Assembly (NCBI GenBank): GCA_033032865.1
Contig: JAWHQI010000019.1
Coordinates: forward strand, 12,752,001 to 12,816,000
Origin: Dactylorhiza incarnata
Lineage: Eukaryota; Streptophyta; Magnoliopsida; Asparagales; Orchidaceae
Reading direction: 5' to 3'
Length of the DNA: 64,000 nucleotides
Shown: piece after piece, positions 43,791 to 56,400 of the stretch
How the letters are laid out: the number at the start of each line of letters is the position of its first letter
Position numbering within the stretch: position 1 is the first letter of the stretch
The notes under the pieces: generated by a model
Told to the model about the DNA's origin: nothing
Seen by the model: only the letters and a program-made list of their open reading frames with translations
The model's database searches: none
Made by a program: the position numbers and the translations under genes

Positions 43791-44435
43791 ATGACTCCAG
43801 AGCGTAGTACATCAGAGTTGACTCTTCGGTTAGAGGATGAATCCTCAGGTGCACGCAGTGAGGCAGTGATTGAGGAGTTGCGTCAGAGTAACGAGGCATT
43901 GTTGAGGCAAATGGTCTTGATGCAGGCGCAGATTCAGATTTTGTTGGCGGCTACTCTTGGGTAGCAGCCTAGGGTGTGGAACCCTGTTGTGGTTCAGGTT
44001 GTAGTGTCGAGGAAGGAAAGGAGGAAAGTTGAGGATGGGGGAAGCTCTCGGGTATCCAACCCTGCTTAGAAGAAAGGAAGAAAAGAAGCGTGCAGTTTCT
44101 GTGGTCGACTAGGTCATCCTCTTGAGAAGTGTTTTAAGAGATTGGGTTTTCAGAAGAAGCTTCAGGTATGCGGGATTCAGAGTGCCCCTAAGGGAGACAT
44201 TGTTTGCACCCACTGCGAGAAGAAGGGGCACGATGTGACTCGTTGCTTCAGAAAGGCTGGAGCTTGCTTCTGGTGCGGTCAGAAAGGGGATAGAAAAGCT
44301 GATTGCCCGCAATCCCAGCACCCATTGCAGGCGGTTCCCTTGCAGACTCTACTGTCACCGGCGCAGCAGCTGGGCAAGGAAGAGGAAGAGCTAGATGTGC
44401 AACCAAGGAAGAATATCAACTTTCTGCTCAGGTGA
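43791..44435 (+). pseudogene. Gypsy gag remnant with three zinc knuckles
   Basis: The frame opens at MTPERSTSELTLRLEDESSG and reads in register to 44435 apart from TAG at 43962-43964 and a second TAG at about 44065. After only about 95 residues come three knuckles: CSFCGRLGHPLEKC, CTHCEKKGHDVTRC and CFWCGQKGDRKADC, the last with Asp in place of the His ligand. The large capsid domain expected between the N-terminus and the knuckles is absent. Protease and reverse transcriptase are not recognisable downstream. Confidence 0.7.
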
Positions 44436-44943
44436 CTTCAGGTAAGATTTTGACCTAATTCTTTTGGCTTGCGGTTGTGGATTTGGATTTTTGTTATACC
44501 GATAATATGCAAGATTGTACAGATGAGTTTAAGGTAGAGGTTAATGAGAGTGCATTCTTTTCGATTCAAGTTCTACTTGATCTTTTATGGCTAGAGAGTT
44601 TCATGGACGGTCATCGTTAGGTGGTTGATCGATAAGCGGATCCCCTTAGTGCTAAGTTTCCCCTAGAGATTCGGTGATGTCGAGTCAGGGCATTCATGGA
44701 TGTCCTTTTCCTTTTAGGTGATTCCCTCACTTAAGTTAATTGGGAGGTGTTGGATTTTAGAGACTTTGTCGTGAATTTCGATCAGAGATTGGGTGACCTA
44801 TTTTGAGTGCTGAGAAGAAATCTTATTTTCATATGTTCTCCTAGTCCACTTCGGTTAACGTTTCTATCCAGCGAGTGTTAGCTTATCCCTCCTTTTGCCC
44901 TTTATGGTCCAATTTGCGTTTCATGTTTCGGGATGAAACTTCC
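44436..44943 (+). other. Decayed internal sequence of element J
   Basis: No gene can be supported. Short open runs hint at gag-protease linker sequence, but no protease, reverse transcriptase or integrase motif is present. It ends with ttcgggatgaaac shortly before the PPT, a phrase common at the 3' end of Tekay/Del-like elements. Confidence 0.45.
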
Positions 44944-44959
44944 TTTTTGGTGGGGTGAC

Positions 44960-46890
44960 TGTAACGCCCCTGATTTTTCAGGAATTTTTTAATCCTCTTG
45001 GTGACATCATAATGACGTAAGGGCGTTACGTTAGTGCGGAGTTAGGGGTGTGGCGTCATTTACGCGTTTTCGCGTCCGTTCAGTCTATTCGACCAAATTT
45101 TGAAGTGTACTGGAACTGGAAAATTTTATGTTAGAAAATTAAATTAATTAATTTTAGGAAGGCCCGTCGAAGTTTCATTGCGATCCGAGCGATATTAGAG
45201 CCTCGGTGGTTTTTCAAAGATTTGTAGGTTTTTCATTCGCCGTAAACTTCAAAAATTTATATCTCGAGAACGGCCTGTCGGATTTTGATATCGACTTCTC
45301 TGTTGGATTCATAGCACCAGCTTTTGTCTTCGGTGCGAATTTTGTTGGAATCGGCGACCTTTGGTTCGACCCTTATTATTATTATCACTATTCATCCACT
45401 ATAACTATATATATAAATATTATACTCGTACTTCTTCTTCATCTTCTTCTTTCCTGAATCGCCGAGCTAGAGACGTCACGAGAGAAAGAGCGTGTGAGCT
45501 TTCTGACCGCTGCCACCGGAGCTCCGGTGCACGAAATCTTTGTCGGAGCATAGATCTGGAAATCTCTCGCTATGCTCTTCGTGTGCGTGGTAAGTTTTGT
45601 CTGTTTCATAGATTTTTAGCGTCAGGGTTAGCGGCCCTAATTTTGTTTTCATCTAAATCTTCGTAGAATCTTCGTGCCTAGTTCGTGTATGAGCTGATCC
45701 TTGGCGTGGAGGGCTTGTAAGGCCAAATTTTGGTGGCTTGAGGTTAAGGCAAGTGGCGGTTTGCTTTCTTCTCCCCTTGTCTGTTACTTTTCTATCCTTC
45801 TTCCTTCTTTTATTTGTTTAGGTAAGAAATTAAAGGGTAGACCCGTCAGGAAAATTTTTGACTGTCTCTAGCATAATTCGTCGAGTGACTTCGATGAATT
45901 CGTCGAGTGAATTTGTGTAATCCGCGGAGTATAAGTAAATTCGTCGAGTGAACCCAATTCGTTGAGTGAACTCATGAAGTGAAGTCAAATTCGCCGAGTG
46001 AAGTCAAATTCGTCGAGTGAACTCGTGAGGTGAAGTCAAATTCGTCGAGTGAAGTCAAATTTGTCGAGTGAACTCGTGAAGTGAAGTCAAATTCATCGAG
46101 TGAACTCGTGAGGTTAAGTCCAATTCGTAGAGTGAAGTCAAATTTGTCAAGTGAACTCGTGAGATTAAGTTCAATTCATCGAGTGAAGTCAAATTCATCG
46201 AGTGAACTCATGAAGTGACGTCAATTCATCGAGTGAACTCGTGAAGTGAAGTCAAATTCGTCGAATGAAGTCAAATTCATCGAGTGAACTCGCAAAGTGA
46301 AGTCAAATTCGTCGAGTGAAGCCAATTCATCGAGTGAACTCGTGAAGTGAAGTCAAATTCGTCGAGTGAAATCGAGAGGTTAAGTCTAATTCGTCGAGTG
46401 ATCCAAATTAGTCGAGTGAACTCGTAAGGTTAAGTCCAATTTGTCGAGTAGTTTTGTGTCATTCGCTGGATGCTTTTGATAATTTTGTCGAGTGACTTAT
46501 GTAACTTTCATCAAGTGTTCACGCTTAGTTCGTCGAAAAGTTTGCCTAAATTCATCTGGTTGAAGTATAAGCAAAAACCTTCTTCAAGGGTATGCATGTT
46601 GCAGTATTTTTTTCTTGTTTCTCTTCCTTTAATACAAGTAGCATGATTTATGCTCTGTTTGCCTTGAGTTGGTTTTCTGATTAAGGTAAGAGCAGTTATT
46701 TGTCTTTTCTTTTGTTTCCTTTGGGTTGTTTCGTAAATCCAAAGATTTTGTGTCAGCATGTTTCATAATTTTGCTCAAGTCTTCTTATCAACTGCATGGT
46801 CACTTTTGCATAGTTTAAGTGTCTTGTTGCATGCATTCTACCCAGTGATTGCGTGCTTTCGGTCTATCAACCGCTTGAATTTATCATTTG
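44960..46890 (+). repeat. LTR of element J, first part
   Basis: Begins TGTAACGCCCC right after the PPT. From about 45880 to 46500 it carries more than twenty copies of a short unit built on ATTCGTCGAGTGAACTCGTG with GAAGTCAA spacers, many of them decayed. It is interrupted at 46890 by solo LTR F and resumes at 49016. Confidence 0.65.
45880..46500 (+). repeat. TTCGTCGAGTGAA minisatellite in LTR J
   Basis: Units of about 16-48 bp repeat the core TTCGTCGAGTGAA, alternating with ACTCGTGA and GTGAAGTCAA. The core shares ATTCGTCGAG with the palindrome array in the LTRs of Sirevirus A (about 2415), although the two elements belong to different superfamilies. Confidence 0.8.
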
Positions 46891-49015
46891 TGTTGGGAAC
46901 AGTGCCCAACAATGTTCCTGATTTGAAGAAGTGCTCAGATCAATGATAAGTATAATATGTAATTGATGGTGTGGCAGTTTATGCTTGCAGAGATTAAACA
47001 ATATGTCCAGTACTTCTTAAATTCCACTAAGTTCAATATCATCGAGAAGGACGGGACATATCGTCGAATAAAGTACTCATACATCGCCGAGATTGCATAC
47101 CGAGATAAGCTGAAGGATCATGACAGTTATCGTCAAAATGATATGGACAACTCGACGATATCGTTGTGACAACAAAGCTCACATGACGATATCGTCGTAA
47201 AGAACAAGAACAATCAATCAAGTTGTATATCGTTTTGTCGATCTGTATCTCACGACGATATCGTTGAAAGGCTAAAGTCAAAGTATTCGAGAGTGTCGAC
47301 GACTTCATCAAAAAAAACAAGAAGAATCAATCGAGTTAAATATCGTCATGTCGATCTATATCTCACGACGATATTGTTGAAAGGCTAAAGTCAAAGTATT
47401 CAGGAGTGTCGACGACATCGTCGTATAGAAGTCTTATCGCTAAGAAAACTAAGAAAGAACTTGTAAAGGCAGGTGATAGAAGAAGAATGGATTATCGTCG
47501 AAATGATCAAAACGATATCGTCGAGAAGTAAGAATGATCAAAATGATATCGACGAGAAGTAAGAATGATCAAAATGATATCGCCGAAAAGATAGTATGGT
47601 TTCAACGACATCGTCGAGAAGACTAGAAGTTTCCAACAAGATTATGAAGACATCTTCATATCGTCGTAAGTGCGAGTAGAGCTATGATATCATGTATCGT
47701 CGAGATATCATACTATGGAGAAGACTTGAAGAATTGTCCAAGTCCAAGGTGGATCATCGTAATGGCAAGATATGTCATCGAGACGTTGCAAATATCATCG
47801 AGACAGGTCAAGACATTTCAAATCGCGCTATCTGCATTTAATGTCGCCGCATGATGGTACAATCAGCGCGAGCCATTAAGGAATGAGATTTTGACACTGA
47901 AGGTACATTCTAAGAGACCGTTAGTCGGCTCCTCAGACATATAAAGGGAATAAGTGTCTTCAAAAAAAATGGAGAATACTCGCAAACTTTTCAATAAAAC
48001 AGTGATACGGCTGCGAGGAGGAAGAACAAGAACCGGCGAACTAAACTTTCACATCAAGTGTTCTCCATGTTTCCGTCTAGCACCATCAACTAATAAGAAG
48101 TGTTCCAAATTGAAGAAAGGATTAAAAGAGGAACCTGTGCTTTCAAGAAAAGATCTAAAGCATTCTCTTCATATCCAAGAAGCTAATCTTCATTGGGCTC
48201 AAATTTCAGTCCAGCACCATCGACTGATAAGAACTGTTCAAGACTAAAGAAGGGATTAAAGAAGAGTCTGTGTTATCTAAGAAAACATCAAAATCATCTT
48301 CTTCAAGTCCAAGAAGCCATTCATCAGCAGGCTAGAGAAGTTGTTTCTCAAATCCTTTTTCTGTAGGGCTTGGGGTCTTGAGATTTGTTAGGCTTGAGGG
48401 CCAAAGATTTATAGGGCTTGAGGGCCTGAGACTTGTAGGGCTTGAGGTCCTGAGTGTAGGGTTTGAGGGCCTGAGTTGTAGGATCTGTTTCAGATCTGAG
48501 ATTTGTAGGGCTTGAGGGCCTGAGACTTGTAGGGCTTGAGGGCCTGAGCTGTAGGATCTGTTTCAGATCTGAGACTTGTAGGGCTTGAGGGCCTGAGCTG
48601 TAGGATCTGTTTCAGATCTGAGACTTATAGGGCTTGAGGGCCTGAGTGTAGGGCTTGAGGGACTAAGCTGTAGGATCTGTTTCAGATCTGAGATTTGTAG
48701 GGCTTGAGGGCCTGAGTGTAGAGCTTGAGGGCCTGAGATTCTAATGCTTGCGGGCCTGAGTATTTGGTGGAGTTTGCAGACTCTAGCACACTGTTAGATA
48801 GACAAAGAGGAACAGTGAACTACTCAAGACACTCTGTCTTAAGGAGCCACTATAGATCCTTGAGTGCTTTCTGTGATTTGCTCTTAATCTTTAAAACATT
48901 ATTCTAGGATCTTCATAAGAATAAACTGAAAAGAAAGAGGGGCAATATATTTTAAAATACCTATTCACCCCCCCCCCCCCCCCTCTAGGTGATTTGGCAA
49001 CATCCATAACTAATA
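46891..49015 (+). repeat. Solo Sirevirus LTR F
   Basis: A plus-strand LTR starting TGTTGGGAACAGTGCCC and flanked by atttg (46886-46890 and 49016-49020). The inferred last bases are ATA, so the usual terminal CA seems mutated to TA. It resembles LTR D at its start. It carries a GATATC-rich palindrome region (47040-47830), a stem-loop array with GGATCTG/CAGATC stems (48365-48770) and the terminal hairpin, whose loop has grown to a run of 16 C at 48968-48983. No internal element sequence adjoins it. Confidence 0.72.
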
Positions 49016-50956
49016 ATTTGCATTATTTTGAGACTTCGTGTCATCTGCATGACCTATAATCCCCCTTTCTCTTGCATAGTACGTTATTTCAACCGACTGC
49101 TAAAATCTAAGTCAATTGTCTCCTTTGTCGATTTCATTTAATGCATAACCTATTTGCGATTGCATAAGTTCTTTGTTGACTGTATGCATAAAGTTGACTT
49201 CTTTTTTGTTGACTGCATGTTGATCCTACATGGTCAGTGTTGTGGTGATTGCTTGTGTAAGGTTTGTTGACTGCAAGACTTCAATTGCTTGCCCTTTTCG
49301 ATAGCATGGTCCAGACCCTTCTTCTCCGCTCAATCTAAGTGCTTTGTCGACTATTTTGTTCTTTAGGTTACCGTCGGCATTCTTGTTTCCTTGTCATCTG
49401 ATTGGTCCTTTCTGGTGTTGACTGCTTCGCTCAAGTCTTCCTTTTTTGGTAAATCAATGCTAAAGTATTTCTTGTGTTTGGCTTTTGTGTTAATCTTATC
49501 ATTGTCGTGTCCCGACGTCGAGTCTTGTGTGGTGTCGGCATGCTGAAATCTTTAAACCTTTTTATAAGATGAATGTTGACCTATGTATTAAATGATGAAT
49601 CTTGTGCTTACTGTTCCTCTCGTATTAAGTTCCAATTAAATCTATTTGTACTCCTGTTTTCTAGCCTGGCACTCTTTTGTTTGGTCTGTTGGTTGTGTGA
49701 GCTATGTTTGCTCTGTTGGAGTCTGTTAGTTGTGTGAGCTAAGAGTCACTGCCACAGCGCCTCTGTTTAGGTTGTTGGTTTGTGTGGACTGGAGTCACCG
49801 CCACACCACCCCTGTTGGTTTGTAAGTTTGTGAGCGTTAGTGGAATGTACCACCATCGCAGTGCCTTTTATTTGTGGATCATACACCTGGGGCTTGTGTT
49901 TTGGACTGATAGTTCATGTTGGACTATGTGCCTCCGCCTCAGTGTCGTGATTTGCCCGGCGTTAAATGATGCACTTCTTTGAGTTGATCAGTCTCAAGTG
50001 CTTGAATTATATACATATAAATACATGTATCATTATTATATAGATGGCCATTACTTTTGGTGTAGGCATTCCTCTTACTGAGTGCACTCGATCGAGCTGA
50101 CTCGGGTTGTTATAAGCGAATCATTGTTGAACTGTTAATTTCTCTATTCCTGCGATGTTTTATTTCTGATTTTACTGTTAATCCTTGTATATTGAAAACC
50201 TTTGTTTTATTCTTGTTGCTACTTATACTTTCTTGCTGAAGCATTTTTTTCTTATGAATGTCTTAGGCTTGGAGCAGTAGCAGTCTGGGTAGTTGAGTCG
50301 CTATTTTTTCGGAGCTGCGGGTTGCTGCAGTTGTTTGCTTTCCCCTCACTATGGTGAGGTAGTTGTTCCTTTTGCTTCAGCTTAGACTTATGGCTTGTTT
50401 TCTATGGGCTCGTGTCAGTTGTTCACGCTCATAGCTTTAGTTTTTTGGTGTTAGTTTACTTGCTAGCTTTTCTGATGTTACTTGTTGGTTAAGATACATA
50501 CTTGCTCTCTGAGAAGTTTTATGTTAGGATGCATGAGTTATTTTATGTACAAAAAAGGCATTCTTGCATAGCATGATTTTAAGTAATGTCACCTACTTTG
50601 AAATTTGTAGAAAACCCTTTCTTACTTATACTAAATTTAGAGATGTGCATATTATTGCTGGAATGTTTGATCTTCATGCTCATGTAGGACAAAAATGAAC
50701 CTATTTTTCCACTGTGTATGTATAGTTTTCTACTCATGGACCAGTTGATCCACTGGACCGAGGGACACGGTCTTAAGCTAAAAAAATGTAAATTCTATTT
50801 TTTAACTCAATCATATTTATGTCTTTTATAAATATTGATAAGGAGTGGTTGCCTGAGCGTCTATAATTGTCACATGCATGACGTGGCATCATAAAGCTTA
50901 CTTTCCTCTTGCTCTAATAATATTTATTAATTATTGGGAAAGTGCGGGTTGTGACA
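49016..50956 (+). repeat. LTR of element J, second part
   Basis: Continues LTR J after solo LTR F and ends GGGTTGTGACA at 50956. No coding is credible. The segment 49680-49980 repeats a phrase with ttggt..gtgtgagc and gtcactgccacag, a small decayed tandem duplication. Confidence 0.55.
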
Positions 50957-51473
50957 GGGTCTTTTTCTTCATGACCACCCTTGTTATCAACTCAAACATA
51001 TACTTTGATATGGTGTCATGAGAACCAGGTTTGCACAGAGTAGTTTTGCCCACTATGTCAGATAGAAGCTTCCCTCTTTGGTTGAAATGCTTCCTCTTTA
51101 GTGAGCCTGTTTTGGCATCACTATATTCACACCATTTTAGAGTTTTCTCTTTGTCCTTTTCAGCAATATGTTCTTCCTTATCATGACTGCATGAGGGCAA
51201 GTGTAGGGATTTCTCCAACTTCCTTGGAGATATCTTAAAATTTATACTTCCCATCTTGGACTTCAGAGAGGAGATGGAAGAAAATAGCCTAGCATTACTG
51301 TATAGTTCCAGAACTTCAGTTCTGAGAATCACAGTGGGTTCTGACAGAAGATATTACAATCCTTGTGCTTCCAAGAATTGAATCACTTGCTTTATCTCAG
51401 CTTGAGCATGTTGAAATCCATTCCTTATTATTTCACAGCCTTCCAGGAGATCCTTTGAAATCTTTGGCGACAT
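50957..51473 (-). pseudogene. Sirevirus B third gene, N-terminal fragment
   Basis: The ATG at 51473 opens MSPKISKDLLEGCEIIRNG, and the frame continues to 50957 with one TAA at 51354-51356. The segment GKLLSDIVGKTTLCKPGSHD matches the conserved N-terminal motif of the third gene in A and C. About 170 codons survive; the remainder is lost at the J insertion. Function unknown, as for the other copies. Confidence 0.78.
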
Positions 51474-51908
51474 TCTTTGATAATAATGACTAGTTGAGAC
51501 GGGGGGAAGGAAGGGTCATCTCGATGGCTGAGTAGGGTTTTGGTTGTGTAAGTGATTTAATCAACATTGCTCTATTTATAGGGGTATTATTTAAGTTTTC
51601 CTTAGAGTGAGATGTTGATTTGACTTAATATTTAGTTGATTTAATTAACCTATCCCGCTCAGAGGATCCGCTGAGACGGAGAACTAAACCGTTGGGACAA
51701 GGTAGTGTTAACCGCTGAGACGACTTAGCTATCTCAGCAGTTCAGCTGAGACTTTCTCAGTTGAACTCGCTGCTTAGCAGTGACTCCTTTTAAATAGGAT
51801 TGTTTGTCACCCTAATCATGTCACTAAGTGTTTTTAAGTATCATCACATCCTAGCAAAGCTTAAGATACAAAATAACATACATGATAGACAATCTGAAAG
51901 GTTGATGA
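51474..51908 (-). promoter_or_regulatory. Pol to third-gene spacer of Sirevirus B with inverted repeats
   Basis: No gene. At about 51655-51785 it holds GCTGAGAC and CTCAGC words that can pair with each other, including tctcagcagttcagctgaga. Position and style match the spacer of element C. Confidence 0.5.
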
Positions 51909-53460
51909 TTATTCAATATTCAACATTCCTAGCTCAATTTTGAATAAATTAAACTTAATCTCATCCAATGGCTTTGTAAAAATATCTTCAACTTGATTGT
52001 CAGTGGAGACATGTTCAAGGCAAATATCTTTACTTTCTACATGTTCTTTAATAAAATGATACCTTATTTCTATATGTTTAGTCCTGCTATGAGAGACTGG
52101 ATTCTTAGCAATAGAAATTGCACTGGATGAGTAACAGAATAGTGGAGAGTGACTTACCTTGAGGTTGTAGTCCTCTAGCTGGTGCTTTATCCACAGAATT
52201 TGTGCACATCAGCTCTCTGCAGCAATGTACTCAAACTTAGCTGTGGATATTGCCACACTAGTATGTTTCTTGCTACTCCATGAGATCAATCTCCTACCTA
52301 GTAATTGACAAGTTCCACTAGTACTCTTCCTATATTCTTTGCATCCTGCAAAATCAGCATCTGAAAAGCCAATTAGTTCAAAATCATTGTTCTTAGGGTA
52401 CCAAAGGCCAAGATGTTGGCTGCCTTTAAGGTATCTCAAAATCCTCTTTGCAGCTAAGTAATGAGATTTCTTAGGGCATGCTTGATACCTAGCACAAACA
52501 CAAGTTGCATATATAATATCTGGTTCTACTAGCAGTCAGATATAACATGGATCCAATTATACACATGTACATGGATTCATCAAAGGATTTACCCTTCTTA
52601 TCCTTGTTCAGGGAAATATTGGACCCCATGGGAGTTTTTATGGTGGAAGCAGATTTCATCCCAAACTTTTGATAAGCTCCATAGTGTACTTGGTCTGAGA
52701 GATAAATATCCCTTCATCAGACTGTTTCACTTAGAGACCTATTAAGTACTTGAGCTCTCCCATACTGCTCATTTCAAACTCCCCATGCATAAGGATGGCA
52801 AACATTTTGCAAAGGTTGTCATCAGTAGACCCAAAAATTATGTCATCAACATAAATTTAGACTAGGAGACACTTGCCCTTTGTTTCCTTAAGAAACAATG
52901 TACTATCTATCTTTCCCCTCAAGAACTTGTTCTTGATGAGAAAGGTAGACAAGGTCTCATACCAGGCCCTATGGGCTTGATTTAGACCATATAAATCTTT
53001 CCTAAGTAAATAAACATGAGAGGTTAGAGCTGGATGAACAAAACCTGATGATTGTTCCACATATACCTCTTCCTTCAAATTTCTATTTATAAAAGCTGAC
53101 TTGACATCCATCTGGTATACATTTAACCCCTTGTGGGCCGCATAAGCAAGGAATAACTGTATTGCCTCTAATCTTGTAACTGGGGCAAAGGTTTGGTCAA
53201 AGTCTATACCTTCTTCTTGTTTATATCCATTGGCTACCAGTCTTGCTTTGTTCTTGATGATGACACCATTCTCATCTAGTTTGTTCTTGTAGATCCACTT
53301 GGTGCCAATTATGTTGTGTCTTTATGGTTTTGGCACCAACTTCCATACTTTGCACCTTTTGAATTGTTGTAGCTCCTCTTGCATAGCTTGAATCCAGAAG
53401 GTACCTTGGTTAGCCTCCTCAAACTTCTTGGGCTCAATCTAAGATAGGAAGCTCAGGAAT
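51909..53460 (-). pseudogene. Sirevirus B reverse transcriptase and RNase H, decayed
   Basis: Pieces of copia reverse transcriptase and RNase H in several frames: [35 protein letters not shown], the active site YVDD (about 52848) with a TAA two codons before it at 52857-52859, then [18 protein letters not shown] and VAISTAKFEYIAAES. It ends with GMLNIE and TAA at 51909-51911. The order and motifs match the intact block in A. It cannot encode an enzyme. Confidence 0.85.
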
Positions 53461-55017
53461 AGAGCTTCATTGTGAGCCCTGCTTCTAGTGATCACCCCTT
53501 GGTTCTCATCTCCAATAATCAGGTTCTTTGGGTAATCCCTCAAATGCTTGGTTGTTGTAGGCACTGGATTAGCATCCTTCTGTACTTTATCTGTAGCAGC
53601 AGGTTCTTCAGCAGCCTGCTCATCTTCATCTTGAAGTGCTTCAATCTCTGAATTGATTCTGCTAGAGATGGGTGTGTCTTGTATAGACAGCTCTTGCATC
53701 TTCTTATCATTTCCTGTCAAAATAGGAGAACTGGATCAACCATTATAAAGTAGGCTAGTCTATATCATCAAAGACAACATGCATGGATTTCTCAACAACA
53801 CGAGTCTTCTTGTTAAATATTATATATGCTCTACTATGTGAGTTATATCCAACAAGAACACCAACATTGCATTTTTCAGCAAACTTTGTCAGTTTAAATT
53901 TTCCATCATTTAAAATGTAGCATTTGCAACCAAAGATTCTAAAATATGAAATTATTGGTTTTTTGCCTTTCAGAATCTCATAAGTGGGTTTTTCCAAGGG
54001 CCTTATTGATGGAAGCTCTATTCAGAACATAACAAGCAGTATTGACTGCCTCAGCCCAGAAATATTCTGGGAGTGAGGAGTCACTAAGCAATGTTCTGCC
54101 AGCTTCTATCAAGGTCCTATTCCTCATCTCAGCCACACCATTTTGTTGTGGAGTCCTTGGGGAGGAAAACTCTTGGGTGATACCAAATTCTTGACAAAAC
54201 TTTGTCATGACCCAGATTGAAATTCTGTACCATGGTCAGTTCTAGTTTTGACCACAGTACATTATAGTTCATTATGAATTGCCTTGATATAGTTTATAAA
54301 GATATCTAAAGTATCTGATACCTTCTGAAGGAAGAATACACATGCATACTTTGAATGATCATCAACAATCACTAAAGTATACAACTTCCCACCTAGGCTC
54401 TGAATGGGCAAAGGACTAAATAAGTACATATGCAATAGATATAGACATCTTTCAGTGTCTTTGGAGCCAATACTCTTAAAGGTGGATCTGGTTTGCTTCC
54501 CCATCTAGCATGCATGACAAGGACCACTTTAAACATATTTTAAATTTGGACTATTCCTAACAAGATTTTTAGAAAATAATCTATGCATAGTCTTGTAGTT
54601 AATGTGGGCAAGTCTCTTGTGCCATTGAACACAAAGAGACTCACTCTCATTAGCTACAAGATATATAGGAGATAAAGAACTATTGCAAATAAAGTCTAAG
54701 CAATAAACATCCTCACTCCTAGTGCCTGAGAGACTCACTTCTAAGTCAATTGACTTTTTGATCAAGCACTTGTCATTATGGAATTCAATAACATAGCCCA
54801 AGTCACATAGTTGACTTATGCTTACAAGGTTGTGATGCAACCCTTCAACATAAGCTACCCTTGTTATTGAAACTATGTCATTGGTAATCGTACCATATCC
54901 TTTGGTGACTCCTCTATCAGAACCTTCAAAGATGACTTTTGGTCCATTCTTCACAGGAGTGTAACCCTGTAGAAGACTCCTTGTTCCTGTCATGTGCCTA
55001 GAGCACCCACTATCCAA
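53461..55017 (-). pseudogene. Sirevirus B protease and integrase, decayed
   Basis: The protease site DSGCSRHMTG is at the start (55017 downward). Then come the zinc region (WHKRLAHINYKTM), a core Asp in LLHMYLFSPL changed to Tyr, a damaged stretch near 54230, and the Glu region NGVAEMRNRTLIEAGR with the Glu kept. Several frames are used, split near 54529, 54262, 53978 and 53755. Loss of the first catalytic Asp and the frame breaks make it inactive. Confidence 0.84.
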
Positions 55018-55068
55018 GTACCATATTTACCCTAAACTGGTACTTGTAACTATCCTGCAAAATGTAAT

Positions 55069-56400
55069 TCATTTTCCCTTAGGAGCCCAATTGTGTTTGG
55101 GTCCTAGGTTCTTGTTAGCATAAAAGGACACACTGCTACCCACTGCAGCTTTTGCAGGAAAGCTCTTCTTTGCATTAGGCACATTAATGTTGTGCCAACA
55201 ATCAATGACAAATTGTTCTGCTTTACCACAGCACCAACATTCATGGATGTTGTACCTTCTTTTTTGAACACTCCTAGAGGTGGAAGGAGCATCAGGATGC
55301 TTATGTTCAGTGAAGAAGGTAGCAGCATTCTTCCTATTCCTGTTAGCAATCACTTGTCTAGTTGATCGTCTATAACTTGTCTTAGCAGATTTTATCGTAT
55401 TGACCTTAGTTGGTCTTAGTTTGGCAGATAAGCATGAGTTGATGGCATCAGATACTGTACTGTTGGACATGATTTTAGGCAGGAAAGCAGCTATGGGTTT
55501 TGCTGGAAGGGATTTAGAAGAGGCAGCTTCCTTACCCTTGAATGTGGGGGCTAAAGTACCAAATATAAATGGTCAATGATGGGCCATTTGAATTTCCTCA
55601 TGGGGAGCTTTCAAATCACTCATCCACATGCCCTTTCTCCTACTATAGTTAGGAGTATTCCCCTTACTATAGGAGCTTCCATTCTTCCAGTGACCATACA
55701 TGTTGTCCTGGTCATACCTGTTAGAGGGAAGCAACACCTTTTGAAAGGTGGTATGAGGCTTAGCATTAGCCTGGCCCTTTCCTCCATTTCTAGCACGTAC
55801 TGCCTCTTTATTGAAACGCAGTCCTCTCCTATTTGTTTAGGAAGAGAAGGTATCAATGATGGGTAGTATTGATTTGGGATTAGAGAATTGAGTCACTAAG
55901 CATTTCTCCTTGAGAAGCTTCTCTTCAAGATCCTTAATGACCTTGTTCTTTTGGTTTATTGTGCTTAGTTGGAAGATTGTAATTCCATTCAGCTAACTAA
56001 TTTCTCTACTCATCTGAGCCAGTTGGGTAGCTGACTCAGTGCATTCAGGCTTTGCCTGCTGAAGGGAAGCAATTTCTAGAGCTTGCCTCTTGGCTAGCTT
56101 TTTGCTCTATTTCAGAGCTTCCAAGAGGGCACCATACTTGTCAATCAATTGATTGGCATCCACCTCAGATTTTGAACCACTTTTATCATTAGATGAAACT
56201 GTTTCAGATTCTGTAATTGACTCATAATCAGAAGAAGGAATGAAAAGAGTTGATACCTGATCAGGATGATCCTGACTGTCTTCACCATCAAATATGACCA
56301 TTAAGCCATAGAATTCTTTGACATCTTCATCCACCTCAATGTCACTATCTAAATGTGACAGAGGAGCCCTGATGCCTATCTTAGCAGCTGGATAATCTTC
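55069..56400 (-). pseudogene. Sirevirus B gag, C-terminal part
   Basis: The long gag extension, broken by stops. A zinc knuckle CWCCGKAEQFVIDC (His ligand changed to Gln at the fifth spacer position) is followed by NLGPKHNWAPKGK and TGA at about 55066, in the same place as the TGA in element A. Acidic segments (56107-56334, DEDVKEFYGLMVIFDGED) match the start of the gag extension in A. Confidence 0.75.

Larger units (their letters stand above)
43440..50956 (+). mobile_element. Internally deleted Tekay/Del-like gypsy element J
   Basis: A plus-strand gypsy remnant: a gag fragment at 43791-44435, about 500 bp of decayed sequence, a PPT (TTTTTGGTGGGG, 44944-44955) and an LTR from TGTAACGCCCC at 44960 to GGGTTGTGACA at 50956. 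Almost all of pol is missing. The LTR is interrupted by solo LTR F; without it the LTR is about 3.9 kb. Its right end directly abuts the third gene of Sirevirus B (gggtc follows), so J inserted into B. The left boundary is uncertain. Confidence 0.65.

Noticed and set aside
45880..46500. CRISPR-like array (short direct repeats with spacers)
   Set aside because: The context is a plant gypsy LTR, the spacers are themselves repeated, and no cas genes exist. It is a minisatellite.
47954..48247. 97-codon open stretch in solo LTR F
   Set aside because: Lies in the LTR next to the stem-loop array; composition and position do not support a gene.
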